64,000 nt of DNA from JAEUIT01 sp034439815 (GCA_034439815.1 JAWXBD010000173.1:6595-70594); one strand, 5' to 3'; shown: positions 19,811-29,522, counted from the first letter of the stretch. Translations and numbers: made by a program. Notes: generated by a model from the letters alone, not told the origin.

Positions 19811-21621
19811 GCGGCATCCTTCGTGCTGTCATTCGCATCCCGGCTCGCCTGCAGCGGCACGCTGCGCACACGCGGGATGTCGACGCGGAGGTTTCCGACA
19901 GCGCTGATGTCCTCTTCGTCGTAGCGCGTGACGCGCAGCACTTCTTCAAGGCTCGTCTTGCCTTCGAGTGCAAAGCGCACGCCCTCGTCGCGCAGTGTCG
20001 ACATGCCTTCGCGCCGCGCCAGCGCCCGGATCTCGTGCGCCGGCGAGCCCGCGTACACCAGGCGCTGCATCGGCGTCGTGACTTCGAGCACTTCGTAGAT
20101 GCCGATGCGCCCACGGAATCCGCTGTCGTGACACTGCCGGCAACCAGCGCCCTTGCGAAACGGCTGCCCCGCGGTTGCGAGCAAGCCAGCGTCCGTGAGC
20201 ACCTGCTCGGACGGAAAGTACTTGGTGATGCAGTTGGCACAGATCGTCCGCGCCAACCGCTGCGCGACGACGCCGGTGAGGGCACTCGCGAGCAAGTAGC
20301 TCTCGATGCCCATGTCCGCGAGTCGCGCAGGCGTGCTCGGAGCGTCGTTCGTGTGCAACGTCGCCATGACCAGGTGGCCGGTGAGCGCCGCCTGCACGGC
20401 AACGCGCGCGGTTTCCTGATCGCGGATCTCGCCGACCATGATGATGTCGGGATCCTGACGCAGGATGCTGCGCAGCGCGCGGGCGAATGTCAGGCCGACG
20501 GCCTCCTGCACTTGAATCTGGTTGATGAGGTCCAGCTGATACTCGACGGGATCTTCGACCGTCACGATGTTGACTTCCGGACTGCGAACGAGATCGAGCG
20601 CCGAATACAGCGTCGTGGTCTTGCCGCTTCCGGTCGGACCGGTCACGAGCGCCAGTCCGTGCGGCTGCTTCAGCACTCGCTCGAACGTGGCGAGGCCAGA
20701 CGGTCCGATGCCAAGATCGCTCAGTCGCACGCGCAGATTCGCCTTGTCGAGCAGACGAACCACGACTTTCTCGCCGAGCAGCGTCGGCATGCTCGAGATG
20801 CGCAAGTCGATCTCGCGCCCTTCGGCCACGATGCGCACGCGGCCTTCCTGGGGAAGACGCTTCTCAGCGATGTCCATGCGGCCGATCACTTTGACGCGCG
20901 AGATGACCGCCGCGTGCAGTCCTGCAGGAGGACGCATAAGTTCGCGCATAGAACCGTCGATGCGATAGCGGATGCGCGTGCCGCGCTTGTCTGGCTCGAT
21001 GTGAATGTCGCTGGCACGATCGCGTACTGCCGTCAGGAACGCGACGTTGACGAGGTTGACGATCGGGCTGCCCTCGATCATCTTGTCGAGATCGGTGACC
21101 GGACCTTCGTCCTGCGCCTCGCGTTCGATGACCTCGACGTCGGATTCAGCAAGCGAGGTCAGGAACGCATCGACACTCACCTGTCCCGATGCATACTTGC
21201 GAATGAACTCGCGGATGTTCGCCTGCAGCGCCAGGACAGGACGAATGTGACATCCCGTCAGCTGCTGCAGCCGGTCGATCGTGCTGAGTGACTGCGGCTC
21301 CGCCATCGCCACGGTCAGCGTGCCGCGCACACGAAAGAGCGGCAGCGCGCGAAGGCGCTCGGCTTCTTCGGCGCCGATCAGCATCAGCAACGGCGGATCG
21401 ATGAGCCCATGGCGTAGATGCACCGAAGCGACGCCAAGGCAGGTTGCCAGCGTCTTCAAGAGCGTGCCGACCGCAACGAGTTCCTGCTCGACGAGCAGCT
21501 CGCCGAGACGGCGTCCCGTCGTGCGCTGACTCAGCAGCACCTGATCGAGCTGGGCCGCAGTGATGGCGCCGGAGCGCACCAGCTCCTCGCCGAGCCTGAG
21601 CTTGGCAGCGCCTCCGCTCAC
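19807..21621 (-). CDS. Type II secretion / type IV pilus assembly ATPase (GspE/PilB)
   Basis: A 604-residue hexameric ATPase. A T2SSE N-terminal domain (residues about 1-145) precedes the motor: 'SDIHIEPDKRGTRIRYRIDG', Walker A GPTGSGKT at 328-335, the Asp box 'VTVEDPVEYQLD', Walker B 'QDPDIIMVGEIRDQETA' and the His box 'LVMATLHTND'. A zinc-binding tetracysteine is present as 'CANCITKYF' and 'CRQCHDSGF'. It powers pseudopilus or pilus extension from the cytoplasm. GTG start in a GTGA overlap with the STAS gene. There is no partner PilT in the window. Confidence 0.95.
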   Translation of the reverse strand: MSGGAAKLRLGEELVRSGAITAAQLDQVLLSQRTTGRRLGELLVEQELVAVGTLLKTLATCLGVASVHLRHGLIDPPLLMLIGAEEAERLRALPLFRVRGTLTVAMAEPQSLSTIDRLQQLTGCHIRPVLALQANIREFIRKYASGQVSVDAFLTSLAESDVEVIEREAQDEGPVTDLDKMIEGSPIVNLVNVAFLTAVRDRASDIHIEPDKRGTRIRYRIDGSMRELMRPPAGLHAAVISRVKVIGRMDIAEKRLPQEGRVRIVAEGREIDLRISSMPTLLGEKVVVRLLDKANLRVRLSDLGIGPSGLATFERVLKQPHGLALVTGPTGSGKTTTLYSALDLVRSPEVNIVTVEDPVEYQLDLINQIQVQEAVGLTFARALRSILRQDPDIIMVGEIRDQETARVAVQAALTGHLVMATLHTNDAPSTPARLADMGIESYLLASALTGVVAQRLARTICANCITKYFPSEQVLTDAGLLATAGQPFRKGAGCRQCHDSGFRGRIGIYEVLEVTTPMQRLVYAGSPAHEIRALARREGMSTLRDEGVRFALEGKTSLEEVLRVTRYDEEDISAVGNLRVDIPRVRSVPLQASRDANDSTKDAA

Positions 21622-21953
21622 AGGAAGCTCCTGACCGCGGCATTGACGTCGGGATAGAACTCAAAGAGACCGACGATGCCGGTGACGACGAGCGCTTCGC
21701 GCACAGTGTCGGCGGGCTGACAGATCTTGAGCGCCCGTCCGCTCACGCTGAGCGCATCGGCCACATCAAGCAGCGCTTCGAGTCCGTCGCTGTCAGCGAA
21801 TGGAATGCCGCTGGCGTCGATGATCACGCGGCCGCGCCGGCGCACCGTTGCCTCGATCGCGGCATCGCGGAACATCTTCGCGTCCGCGCCGCTGAGCGGC
21901 CCTTGCGGGACAAGCACGCTCACAGCTCCAGTGACAGTTTCGGCGATCTGCAT
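21618..21953 (-). CDS. STAS-domain anti-sigma factor antagonist-like protein
   Basis: A 111-residue single STAS domain. The loop 'DASGIPFADSDGLEALLDV' aligns with the phosphorylation loop of SpoIIAA, and the phosphorylatable Ser (Ser55, in DSDG) is kept. Such proteins switch partners on phosphorylation. No anti-sigma kinase is adjacent, but the gene is flanked by a histidine kinase upstream (24 bp) and by gspE downstream (GTGA overlap), so it may couple a signal to the secretion ATPase. That link is inference. Confidence 0.85.
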   Translation of the reverse strand: MQIAETVTGAVSVLVPQGPLSGADAKMFRDAAIEATVRRRGRVIIDASGIPFADSDGLEALLDVADALSVSGRALKICQPADTVREALVVTGIVGLFEFYPDVNAAVRSFL

Positions 21954-21977
21954 CGGTTTCCTCTTGCCCTCTCCGGG

Positions 21978-23837
21978 TTATGCAGCGGCGCTGGCGCTCT
22001 GGCGAAGTGGCACGGTCAACGTGAAGGTCGAGCCCTTGTCGATTGCAGAACGCACAGTGATGTCCCCGCCGTGCAGCCGCGCGATCTGCCGCGCGATGGG
22101 CAGACCAAGGCCCGTGCCCGCGATGCCTTCCACGCGCTGATCTTTCGAGCGGTAGAAGCTGCGGAACACCAGTTCCTGTTCGTCGTCGCGGATGCCGATT
22201 CCGGAGTCCGTGATCTCGAACCGCACGTCTTCGGGACTCGTCTTCACCGTCATTGAGACCGAGCCGGACTCGGGCGTGTACTTGAGTGCATTGCCAAGCA
22301 GATTCGCCAGCGTCATCTGGATCTTGTCGCGATCCCCAGTGAGCTGCGGGAACTTCGGCGGCAACCGGAACTCGAGCCCGATCTTGCGTTCCGCGGCCTG
22401 GGCCTTGAAATCACGCTCGAGATCCTTGAGCATCGGCTCGATGCGCACATCGTCGGGATGCAGCCGAATCGTGCCTGCTTCAATTTCGGAGATAGACAGC
22501 ATGTCGCCGACCATGCGCTCGAGCCGGCGGGTTTCCTGATTGATCACGTCGAGACAGCGCGAGCGCGACTCGGTGGTTTGATCCTCGTCTTCAATCAGCT
22601 CGTCGACATAGAGGCGCACGTTCGTGAGCGGCGTGCGCAGTTCATGCGTTGCCTGCGCGACGAACGCATCGCGCGATCGATCGGCGAGCCGCTGCTGCGT
22701 CACGTCCTCAAGCAGGAGCAGCGCGCCGCCGGCCGACGAGGCGATACTTCGGATAGAGAAGCGCAGAATGCTCTCGTCAGCGGCCGCGTTGGAGTCACTC
22801 TGCATGTCGCCGACTGCATTGGCGAGCGGCACTTCAAGCGTGGCCCGCGCGCCGGCTTCGCCGCCGGCGGCGCGTTTCACTGCGGCAATCAGTTCACCGT
22901 CGCGCAGAATCTCGTCCATCGCACGGCCGAGCGCCGTTTCGCGGCGATTCCCGAGCAGCAGCGCGGCGGCACCGTTCATGTATCGAACGCGGTGCGCGAT
23001 ATCCGTCACGATGACGCCATGCCAGAGCGCATCGCACACGCCAAGCGCATCCCCGTCGCTTACGCAGACAGCGCCGGCGGGCGCCTCGTGACCAGGAGCA
23101 TGACTTGCAGAATCGAGCCGCGGCAGGAGACAGTTCCACGCGGGAGCGAGCGGTCCGAATCGGTCATCGATCTTGAGCGCATCGGTATGCAGTTCACCCG
23201 CAGCTGCGGACGCTACGGATTCCGCCACAGCGAGGACATCGCGCATGGCGCGACGCGTGGTGAGACCGACCAAGAGGACCGCGGCACTGATGCCGAGGCT
23301 GACAAAGAGCGCGTTCAGCAGCGAGTCCGCCTGCTGCAATGGACCTTCGAGCGTCGTGGCAAGCACGAGCGTGAGCGAGCGCCGCCCGTCAATGGCGACC
23401 GGCTGGCGAATCGTCAGAACGCCGTGTTCGTCCACGGAGCGCGCAGCAACAAGGCCGGTGCCTCCTCGCGCATCGACTGGCCAGGGATCCGGCAGAGCCT
23501 TGGCGGTGACGCGCGACGGCACCAGATCGGCAATCACCGTGCCGCCCGGCAGCTCGAGCCGGCATTCGTCGGCGTCGGTGTCCTGTCCGAGCGATCCGAT
23601 CAGTCGACGGGCGCCGGACAGATCTTCTGCGGCGAGGAGCGATCCGGCAGCGTCAGCGACGGTCATCACGTAGCCGTTCATCCCGGCGACGGCGGCATCA
23701 CGAGCAGCTGCGGCAGATGAGTCGGCGATCCACCACGTCGCGGCGCCAGCGCCGAACCCTGCAACGACGGCGGTGAGCGCGACGTAGCGAAGTAACGGCG
23801 TCGAACTGAAGCGCAGGCCTTGTCCTCGTGGGTTCAC
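21978..23837 (-). CDS. Membrane sensor histidine kinase with PAS and HAMP regions
   Basis: About 619 residues. TM1 ('YVALTAVVAGFGAGAATWW') and TM2 ('LFVSLGISAAVLLVGL') flank a periplasmic sensor of about 140 residues. A HAMP-like linker and a PAS domain follow ('GVIVTDIAHRVRYMNGAAA'), then HisKA with the H box 'ATHELRTPLTNVRLY' and HATPase_c with 'NLLGNALKYTPE', 'DSGIGIRDDE' and 'GTGLGLPIARQI'. Start: the frame opens at a GTG (23879), but the GTG at 23837 has GGGGGAG 8 nt upstream and is preferred. It leads the STAS-GspE-F-PilMNO operon; the nearest receiver gene (27534) is on the other strand. Confidence 0.88.
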   Translation of the reverse strand: MNPRGQGLRFSSTPLLRYVALTAVVAGFGAGAATWWIADSSAAAARDAAVAGMNGYVMTVADAAGSLLAAEDLSGARRLIGSLGQDTDADECRLELPGGTVIADLVPSRVTAKALPDPWPVDARGGTGLVAARSVDEHGVLTIRQPVAIDGRRSLTLVLATTLEGPLQQADSLLNALFVSLGISAAVLLVGLTTRRAMRDVLAVAESVASAAAGELHTDALKIDDRFGPLAPAWNCLLPRLDSASHAPGHEAPAGAVCVSDGDALGVCDALWHGVIVTDIAHRVRYMNGAAALLLGNRRETALGRAMDEILRDGELIAAVKRAAGGEAGARATLEVPLANAVGDMQSDSNAAADESILRFSIRSIASSAGGALLLLEDVTQQRLADRSRDAFVAQATHELRTPLTNVRLYVDELIEDEDQTTESRSRCLDVINQETRRLERMVGDMLSISEIEAGTIRLHPDDVRIEPMLKDLERDFKAQAAERKIGLEFRLPPKFPQLTGDRDKIQMTLANLLGNALKYTPESGSVSMTVKTSPEDVRFEITDSGIGIRDDEQELVFRSFYRSKDQRVEGIAGTGLGLPIARQIARLHGGDITVRSAIDKGSTFTLTVPLRQSASAAA

Positions 23838-24033
23838 TGCAGCAACTCCCCCGAAAGATGGACCCCCCCGGCGCGGCACCGCTGCAACAGAAGAGCGCAG
23901 CGTCTCCGCGACAGGAAGAATCTACTCAGCGGCTATCGGCGGTCGGACACCTTTGATTCAGTCCACTTGCCTGCTTGGAGAGGTCCGCTTGGGATGGGTC
24001 CGCCGGATTGGAGCGGTTGCACGTGCGGTGTCG

Positions 24034-25314
24034 TCAGGGGGCAGGGAGCGGCTGCGACACGCTGCCCGACTTGAGTTGCCAGGTGGTGGAGGTGAATCCC
24101 GGCGCTGGCGCAACGAAGCACCACGGGTCAGGTTCCGTAATGAGCGTGCCGCTGACCGTGAGGTTTCCGCACACAACGAATGTCGCCGTCCGCAGCCTCC
24201 CGCTCACGACCGCGTCGCCGGTGACGAAGACCATGCCGTCGATGCCCGGCGTGTACGTGTCGCTCGTGTCGGTATCCCACCCGCCCCCGACAAACGGGTA
24301 CGGTGTTCCCTGCGGCGCAAAATTGACGTTCGTACCGGAGGACTCCGACAAGACCGTGCTCGTGGTGCTGAACGTCATGTTGCCGCGCACAATCAGGGTT
24401 GGATATCCGTGCACAGCAGGTTCGAACACGATGCCGCTGCCGATGAATGAGCCGGCACCCGGATCGAGCAGGATCAGCGTTCCGGCAACGCGGCAGTTCG
24501 CAATGGAGACTCTGCGGCCCGCGCAGTTGACGACGTAGATGCCCGATGTGTTCAGCGTCCCCGTTGGATTCGAGCGCGGCGAGGCGAGGAGTCGCGAAAG
24601 CGCGAACGCACTCGTTCCCGTCGGAATGATGTACGTGGTGCCGCTTGCAATGAGCGTGTCGATCGCGCTGGCCTCGGGAAAGGCGACCAGCTTCGCTGCG
24701 TGGTCCGCCGCGCTTTTCACAGTGTTTCCGACGGCGTTGGACTGCTCGACGTCCCCTGCGACAGTTCCTCCGCCCGCGACGTCCAGTTGCGCTGCGATCC
24801 CCTCGCCGCTCGGGATCGACACCGTCCCGCTGCTCGTGACCGTCAGCACCTTGCCGACCGCGAGCGCTTTCTGAAACGCGCTGTAAGGCCTCGTGACCGC
24901 GATTGCCTGGCCGACGATGCGGCGCTGCGCGAGTCCCACCGTTGCCGTGGAGTCGATCACGGCCGGTTGGAATTCATTCACGCCCACCGCCGGAGCGGAG
25001 TTCGCGATCGTTGCGGTCAGGCTCTCGCGCCCGGAGGCGCTGCTGAGCGTGGCCGTGGACGGCACGGTGCCCCCCGCGTAGGCAACGTGGCGATTGAGCG
25101 CAGCAAGCCCCCACGCGAGCCCGCTCCGCGCGAGCACCCGCGCCTTCGCCACATCCTCCTGATCGCGACCCGCGTGCATCAGTGCCTGCGATGCGAGGAG
25201 CGAGCCGGTCGCAACGGCCGCGAGCAAGAGCGACAGTCCGACGGCAAGCACATACGCCGTGCCGCGACATCGGTGACGGTAGCTGAGCGATGCACGGCGT
25301 CGATGATGTGTCAT
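24034..25314 (-). CDS. PilX/GspK-like minor pilus-associated protein
   Basis: A 426-residue protein with a basic N-terminus and one TM helix ('AYVLAVGLSLLLAAVATGSLLA', about residues 20-42), followed by 'HAGRDQEDVAKARVLARSGLAWGLAALNR', an N-terminal helix like that of PilX_N/GspK proteins. The rest is a long Ser/Thr/Gly-rich beta-strand region with a bactofilin-like or beta-helical look ('VSGRLRTATFVVCGNLTVSGTL'). It probably caps or decorates the pseudopilus. It lacks the canonical GFTLIE cleavage motif. It follows the GspI-like gene with an ATGA overlap. Confidence 0.65.
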   Translation of the reverse strand: MTHHRRRASLSYRHRCRGTAYVLAVGLSLLLAAVATGSLLASQALMHAGRDQEDVAKARVLARSGLAWGLAALNRHVAYAGGTVPSTATLSSASGRESLTATIANSAPAVGVNEFQPAVIDSTATVGLAQRRIVGQAIAVTRPYSAFQKALAVGKVLTVTSSGTVSIPSGEGIAAQLDVAGGGTVAGDVEQSNAVGNTVKSAADHAAKLVAFPEASAIDTLIASGTTYIIPTGTSAFALSRLLASPRSNPTGTLNTSGIYVVNCAGRRVSIANCRVAGTLILLDPGAGSFIGSGIVFEPAVHGYPTLIVRGNMTFSTTSTVLSESSGTNVNFAPQGTPYPFVGGGWDTDTSDTYTPGIDGMVFVTGDAVVSGRLRTATFVVCGNLTVSGTLITEPDPWCFVAPAPGFTSTTWQLKSGSVSQPLPAP

Positions 25315-25820
25315 TCGCGGGTGACCAGCATGGTGCGGGTAAGCAGCGGCCGACCGAACCGCAGCGTGGTGATGGTGATGCGCTTGAGCCCCTGATCGGT
25401 GCCCGAGCCCACGAGAGGATCACCCATGGTCACAAAGCCCACGGTGACTTGCATGCTCCAGCCGGACGCAGCACTCTGTTCGATTGGCAGTCCTGACCAC
25501 CCGTGCGCGTCGTCCACGTCGTCCCAGGCGAGCGGACTCGTCGCGCTCTCGCCGGAGTCGGCGCCCAGCGCAGCCGACGGTGTTGTCGGATCGGCGAACG
25601 GCAGCATGACGAGATAATTCATCATGGTGTCCGTGAGTGCGGTCGCCTGCCGCACGTTTTCCGCTGTCTGCGCGGTCTTCGCGGCGGCGGTCGCCGCTTG
25701 CATGCAGGCAGCCGTCGCGACCGCGGTGACGAGCAACGCGATCGACACTTCCACGAGTGACATGCCGCGGGCGGGCCGTGGCCCTGCGAAGCGCGTCGAC
25801 CTCGTGCCGACGTTGATCAT
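25311..25820 (-). CDS. Prepilin-type minor pseudopilin (GspI/PilV-like)
   Basis: A 169-residue protein with the class III signal 'PARG|MSLVEVSIALLVTAVATAAC', cleaved after Gly, with the +5 Glu present. The helix carries Ala-rich contact faces. It lies in the order H-J-I-K, as in type II secretion tip complexes. It overlaps both neighbours by 4 bp. Confidence 0.82.
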   Translation of the reverse strand: MINVGTRSTRFAGPRPARGMSLVEVSIALLVTAVATAACMQAATAAAKTAQTAENVRQATALTDTMMNYLVMLPFADPTTPSAALGADSGESATSPLAWDDVDDAHGWSGLPIEQSAASGWSMQVTVGFVTMGDPLVGSGTDQGLKRITITTLRFGRPLLTRTMLVTRE

Positions 25821-26860
25821 GGTTTCACCGGCAGTGCTGGTAGGACGAAGAGTTCGGTGCGTTTCGTGGCATCGGCGTCATCCGAGGTAATCGTTCCGGT
25901 CAGCGCAGGCAGATGCGTGGACGACGAACTCGATGTGGGCAGCGTGACCGTGCCGAACATCTGGTAATTCAAGCTGCCGCTTGCGGGAAGCCATGTCACC
26001 AGAAGACCCGTGTAGATCGAGTCGTTGGGCGGCAGCTCCATTGAATGAATTTGCTCGACGTGCGCGGCGCCAAGGAGACTGGGGCTGCTGAAGACGACCG
26101 CGACCTCCGTAGCGCCCGCGGGCATGGTCGTTGCCGGAAACGGCACGACCACCCAGGACATGCTGCCCGGGAGACTGACCGTCGCAAGTGTGACGGTGGC
26201 GAGAACCGTGGCCGTCGGAAGCCCGCCGCTCACCGTGCGGAGCTGCACCGTGGTGGTGCCGCCGCCATCGCTGCCGCGCGACATGCGGACGAGAAAACCG
26301 AGGATCGTCCATCGCTTTGTTGATGTCGGCAGCACCGGGCGCGTGACGAGTGCGACGCCACCTGTGGCCATGACAGTGACCTTGGCCGTGGCACCGGTCG
26401 GCTCCGGCGTTCCGCCCAGCATGAACGCGGTGGGCACAGCCTGGATCGTCGGCGTCGAAGCGTGTGACCGCTCGACCAGTCCGAACTCCAGACTGTCAAC
26501 GGATGAAACCATTGTCGCTGTGCCCGAAGCGTCCGTGCGCGTCAGGGGATCGCCTCCGCCGCCTCCCCAGGCATACGTCGCCGATTCCGCGCTGCCATCC
26601 GCGTCGCGGTCAGGCAGCTCGATCGCCAGCGAGGTCGCAGTCTGCGCGGTGACGGCAACTGCTTCAGACAGCTCGCGGCGCATCAGCGTCAGTCCCTCGC
26701 TGAGATCGCGGTCGCCGCCGCCACGCTCGATCAGTGCCATTGCGCGCTGGGTCTGCATGAAGACGGACAGTGCGGCCGCTGACAAAGTGACCATCAAGCC
26801 GGCCGCAATGACGACTTCGACGAGCGTGGTGCCGCGATGGCGCGGGAGGCTCAGTTCCAT
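25817..26860 (-). CDS. Prepilin-type minor pseudopilin (GspJ/PilW-like)
   Basis: A 347-residue protein, longer than a typical GspJ (about 200). The signal is 'PRHRG|TTLVEVVIAAGLMVTLSA', with the +5 Glu present. After the N-terminal helix and 'EGLTLMRRELSEAV' (GspJ-like), residues about 170-330 form a Thr/Ser-rich beta region with 'GGLPTATVLATVTLATVSLPG', which looks like an added adhesin-like domain. It overlaps the GspH-like gene by 10 bp and GspI by 4 bp. Confidence 0.8.
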   Translation of the reverse strand: MELSLPRHRGTTLVEVVIAAGLMVTLSAAALSVFMQTQRAMALIERGGGDRDLSEGLTLMRRELSEAVAVTAQTATSLAIELPDRDADGSAESATYAWGGGGGDPLTRTDASGTATMVSSVDSLEFGLVERSHASTPTIQAVPTAFMLGGTPEPTGATAKVTVMATGGVALVTRPVLPTSTKRWTILGFLVRMSRGSDGGGTTTVQLRTVSGGLPTATVLATVTLATVSLPGSMSWVVVPFPATTMPAGATEVAVVFSSPSLLGAAHVEQIHSMELPPNDSIYTGLLVTWLPASGSLNYQMFGTVTLPTSSSSSTHLPALTGTITSDDADATKRTELFVLPALPVKP

Positions 26861-27318
26861 CGCGCGACTCCCGAACGTTCGAGCAGAATCGCCCGTTCAT
26901 GATCACCGCGCTTCAGGACCAGCTTGCCCGTGTCGTTTGCGAGGCCGTATCCGTCAAACATGACGGTTTCGTCGTCAAAGCCGACTTCCTTGAACGTGAC
27001 CCGGTACGGGCTTGCCTCCAGATCGAACGTGCCGGATGACCAGCTGGTGCCCGCGCCTGCAAGACCCTTGACTTCCACGGTTCCGCCGTTCAGTTCGAAC
27101 ACGACCGTCGCCGGCTTTCCCGTCATGACGGCGCGGTCGCGAATCGAACCCAGTTCGTGCATCAGCCGCCGCGCCGCGGCGTCGACGCATGCCCGATCGG
27201 ACAGTCGTCCGAATCGCGGCACCGCTATCCCTGCCAGCAACGCGACGATGGCCAGCGTCATCAGCACTTCGAAGAGTGATGTGCCGAGTCGGCGTGCGCG
27301 ATGACTGGCGAGCGACAT
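26851..27318 (-). CDS. Prepilin-type minor pseudopilin (GspH/FimT-like)
   Basis: A 155-residue protein with the signal 'RARRLG|TSLFEVLMTLAIVALLAGIAVPRF' and the +5 Glu. The globular part has a GspH-like beta sandwich, 'RDRAVMTGKPATVVFELNGG'. It is first in the pseudopilin operon (H-J-I-K). The promoter should lie in the 215-bp divergent spacer shared with the receiver gene. Confidence 0.82.
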   Translation of the reverse strand: MSLASHRARRLGTSLFEVLMTLAIVALLAGIAVPRFGRLSDRACVDAAARRLMHELGSIRDRAVMTGKPATVVFELNGGTVEVKGLAGAGTSWSSGTFDLEASPYRVTFKEVGFDDETVMFDGYGLANDTGKLVLKRGDHERAILLERSGVARWN

Positions 27319-27533
27319 GCGAGGTGCATCGGCTTCGGGTGCCTGCGGATTGAGGCGAACTGCGGAAACTTTCGGTGCATGTGCCTTTATCGGTCGACAG
27401 CCGTCCCCGCGTTCTCGTCCCGTTGCGACATTGCGTTCGAGCGCGGTCCGCCCGTGGTCGATGACACTGCGGAGTCTCGACCGTTGTCGAAGACGTCGTC
27501 CGCGAAGGTCGCGAAAGCATTGAGTGCAATCTG

Positions 27534-28001
27534 ATGGCGAACACGTTCAATCCGAGCCGCATGGACATTGCTTCCGGCTCGCCGCCGCGCGCCGCGCCGG
27601 TCATCGTCATCGCCGACGATGAGCCCGCGATCCGCCTCGTCATCGCCCGCAAGCTGCAGCAGGTCGGATGGACCGTCGTGCCCGTGGCGAACGGTGAAGA
27701 CGCTGTTCGCGAAGCAACCGCTCATCAACCGCAGCTGGTGATCACCGATCTTCAGATGCCCCGGATGGACGGATTGTGCATGGCACGTCAGCTCTTCAGC
27801 AATCCCGCGACGGGTCACATTCCGCTCATTCTGCTTTCTGCGCGCGGTCACCGAATCTCGACGCACGACCTCACCAACACGAACGTGCAGCACGTGATGC
27901 TGAAGCCGTTCAGCATGCGGCAGATTCTCGCCATTGCGCAGGACTATTGGGATTTCACAACGGGAGACGGCGCCGCGTCCCCGAATGCTCAGGCTGCTTG
28001 A
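27534..28001 (+). CDS. Single-domain response regulator (CheY-like)
   Basis: A 155-residue receiver with no output domain. Acidic pocket 'VIVIADDEPAIRL' (Asp28-Asp29), phospho-acceptor Asp72 in 'LVITDLQMPRMDG', the Ser in 'LLSARG' and the invariant Lys in 'HVMLKPFS'. It could be served by the histidine kinase at 21978-23837 on the other side of the pseudopilin operon, and it lies 60 bp upstream of the HD-GYP gene, so it may control c-di-GMP turnover by contact. This partnership is inference. A second ATG at residue 10 is possible. Confidence 0.9.
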   Translation: MANTFNPSRMDIASGSPPRAAPVIVIADDEPAIRLVIARKLQQVGWTVVPVANGEDAVREATAHQPQLVITDLQMPRMDGLCMARQLFSNPATGHIPLILLSARGHRISTHDLTNTNVQHVMLKPFSMRQILAIAQDYWDFTTGDGAASPNAQAA

Positions 28002-28061
28002 CGTCGACGGCCACGAATCGCGACAGCCTCCCATACGACCGCTTCTGGAAACACGCGAGCC

Positions 28062-29522
28062 ATGCAAGGCACATACCAGGAAACATCCGACTCTTCCGCG
28101 GCATCCGCTGCGTTGACCCTGCTCAACGAAGTGTGCGAGCGCGGTGCAGAGCTTGGCCTGACGTGGAATGACTGCATATCGACCGACGGAGCGGACGGAG
28201 TGCACACTCGATGTGCAACCGACAGCGCAGGCGCGGTCCCGCGACAGTTCTCGATTCACTGGCAAGGGCTCGAACGCCGCACGGTTCATCATTGTGATGA
28301 GCGCGAAGCGGAGCTGATCACGACCGCGCTCCGCTGGTCGCTTGAGAAGATCGCCGGCGATCAGGAGCACGAACTGGTCGTTGCCGACTTTTGCGAAAAG
28401 CTGTCACAGGCATACGAAGAGACCTACTCGCTCTTCCGCGCCATGCGCATGCTCGCCACCAGCGACAATGCCGAATCACTCATCCAATCGGTGTGCGCCG
28501 ACATACAGTCAACGCTGCCGTTCGACTGGCTTGCAGTGCAGTTCTCTGCGAGTTCGCGCGTCGTCGGATCCCTGCGCGGAAAGCTCGTGCTGGTGGGCAA
28601 GACGCCCGTGCCGCCAGAAGCGCTGGCTGAGCTCGCATTCTCGCGCGTCGCCACAGTCAAGGGTGACAGCTGGACGAAGGTGCTCGATCCTGCGCGCGAT
28701 GTGTTCGCGGAATCCCTCGGCTCCGAAGTGGTCGTTGAACCCATCACCCATGACGACACGGTGATCGGCGTGCTGCTGGCCGGCGGCAAGCATGGCAGCG
28801 ATCCCGAAGTCGCGAGTCCCGAGATCCAGTTCCTCGACGCGGCGGCCGACTTCCTTGGCACGTTTCATGAGAACATCGCCCGTCTCGACGAGCAGCGCGA
28901 AATGATGCTGGGAACGCTGCACGCGCTCGTCGCAGCCATCGACGCGAAGGACCGTTACACATGCGGTCACTCGGAGCGTGTCGCCGCCATCGCCGCGATG
29001 ATCGCCGAGTCGATGGGCATGGGCGAACGCGAGGTCGAACGCGTCCGGCTGTCCGGACTCGTGCATGACGTCGGCAAGATCGGCGTTCCCGAAGCAATCC
29101 TCTGCAAGCCGGGACGGCTCACCGAAGAGGAGTTCGCCGCGATCCAGCGCCATCCCACGATCGGCCACTGCATCCTGCAGGGTGTCCTCGGCTTCACGGA
29201 CCTCCTGCCCGGCGTGCTGCATCACCATGAACGGTGGGACGGCAAGGGATATCCGCACAAACTCGCGGGCGAAGCCATTCCGCTGATGGCCCGCATCATC
29301 GGCCTTGCCGATGCATTCGACGCGATGTCCTCGACACGCTCCTATCGCTCAGCGCTGCCGCGCGAACGCGTCCTCGAAGAGATCCGCAAGGGCGCCGGCT
29401 CGCAGTTCGATCCGCGCGTGGTCAACGCATTCCAGCGCGTGAATCTCGCCGCGTACGAGGCGCTGCTCGCGCGCCATGCCGGGGCGTCCGACTGGATTGA
29501 TCCGATCCGCGCTGCAGCGTGA
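28062..29522 (+). CDS. HD-GYP domain cyclic-di-GMP phosphodiesterase with GAF-like sensor
   Basis: A 486-residue protein. The N-terminal 130 residues have no recognised domain. A GAF-like region follows ('SLFRAMRMLATSDNAESLIQ' to 'DAAADFLGTFHENIARLDEQ'). The C-terminal HD-GYP domain has 'HSERVAAIAAMIAE', the HD pair in 'SGLVHDVGKIGVPEAIL', 'HPTIGHCIL', 'HHERWDGKGYPHKL' (the GYP motif) and 'ADAFDAMSSTRSYR'. All metal ligands are visible, so c-di-GMP hydrolysis is likely. It probably forms an operon with the receiver gene. Confidence 0.92.
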   Translation: MQGTYQETSDSSAASAALTLLNEVCERGAELGLTWNDCISTDGADGVHTRCATDSAGAVPRQFSIHWQGLERRTVHHCDEREAELITTALRWSLEKIAGDQEHELVVADFCEKLSQAYEETYSLFRAMRMLATSDNAESLIQSVCADIQSTLPFDWLAVQFSASSRVVGSLRGKLVLVGKTPVPPEALAELAFSRVATVKGDSWTKVLDPARDVFAESLGSEVVVEPITHDDTVIGVLLAGGKHGSDPEVASPEIQFLDAAADFLGTFHENIARLDEQREMMLGTLHALVAAIDAKDRYTCGHSERVAAIAAMIAESMGMGEREVERVRLSGLVHDVGKIGVPEAILCKPGRLTEEEFAAIQRHPTIGHCILQGVLGFTDLLPGVLHHHERWDGKGYPHKLAGEAIPLMARIIGLADAFDAMSSTRSYRSALPRERVLEEIRKGAGSQFDPRVVNAFQRVNLAAYEALLARHAGASDWIDPIRAAA

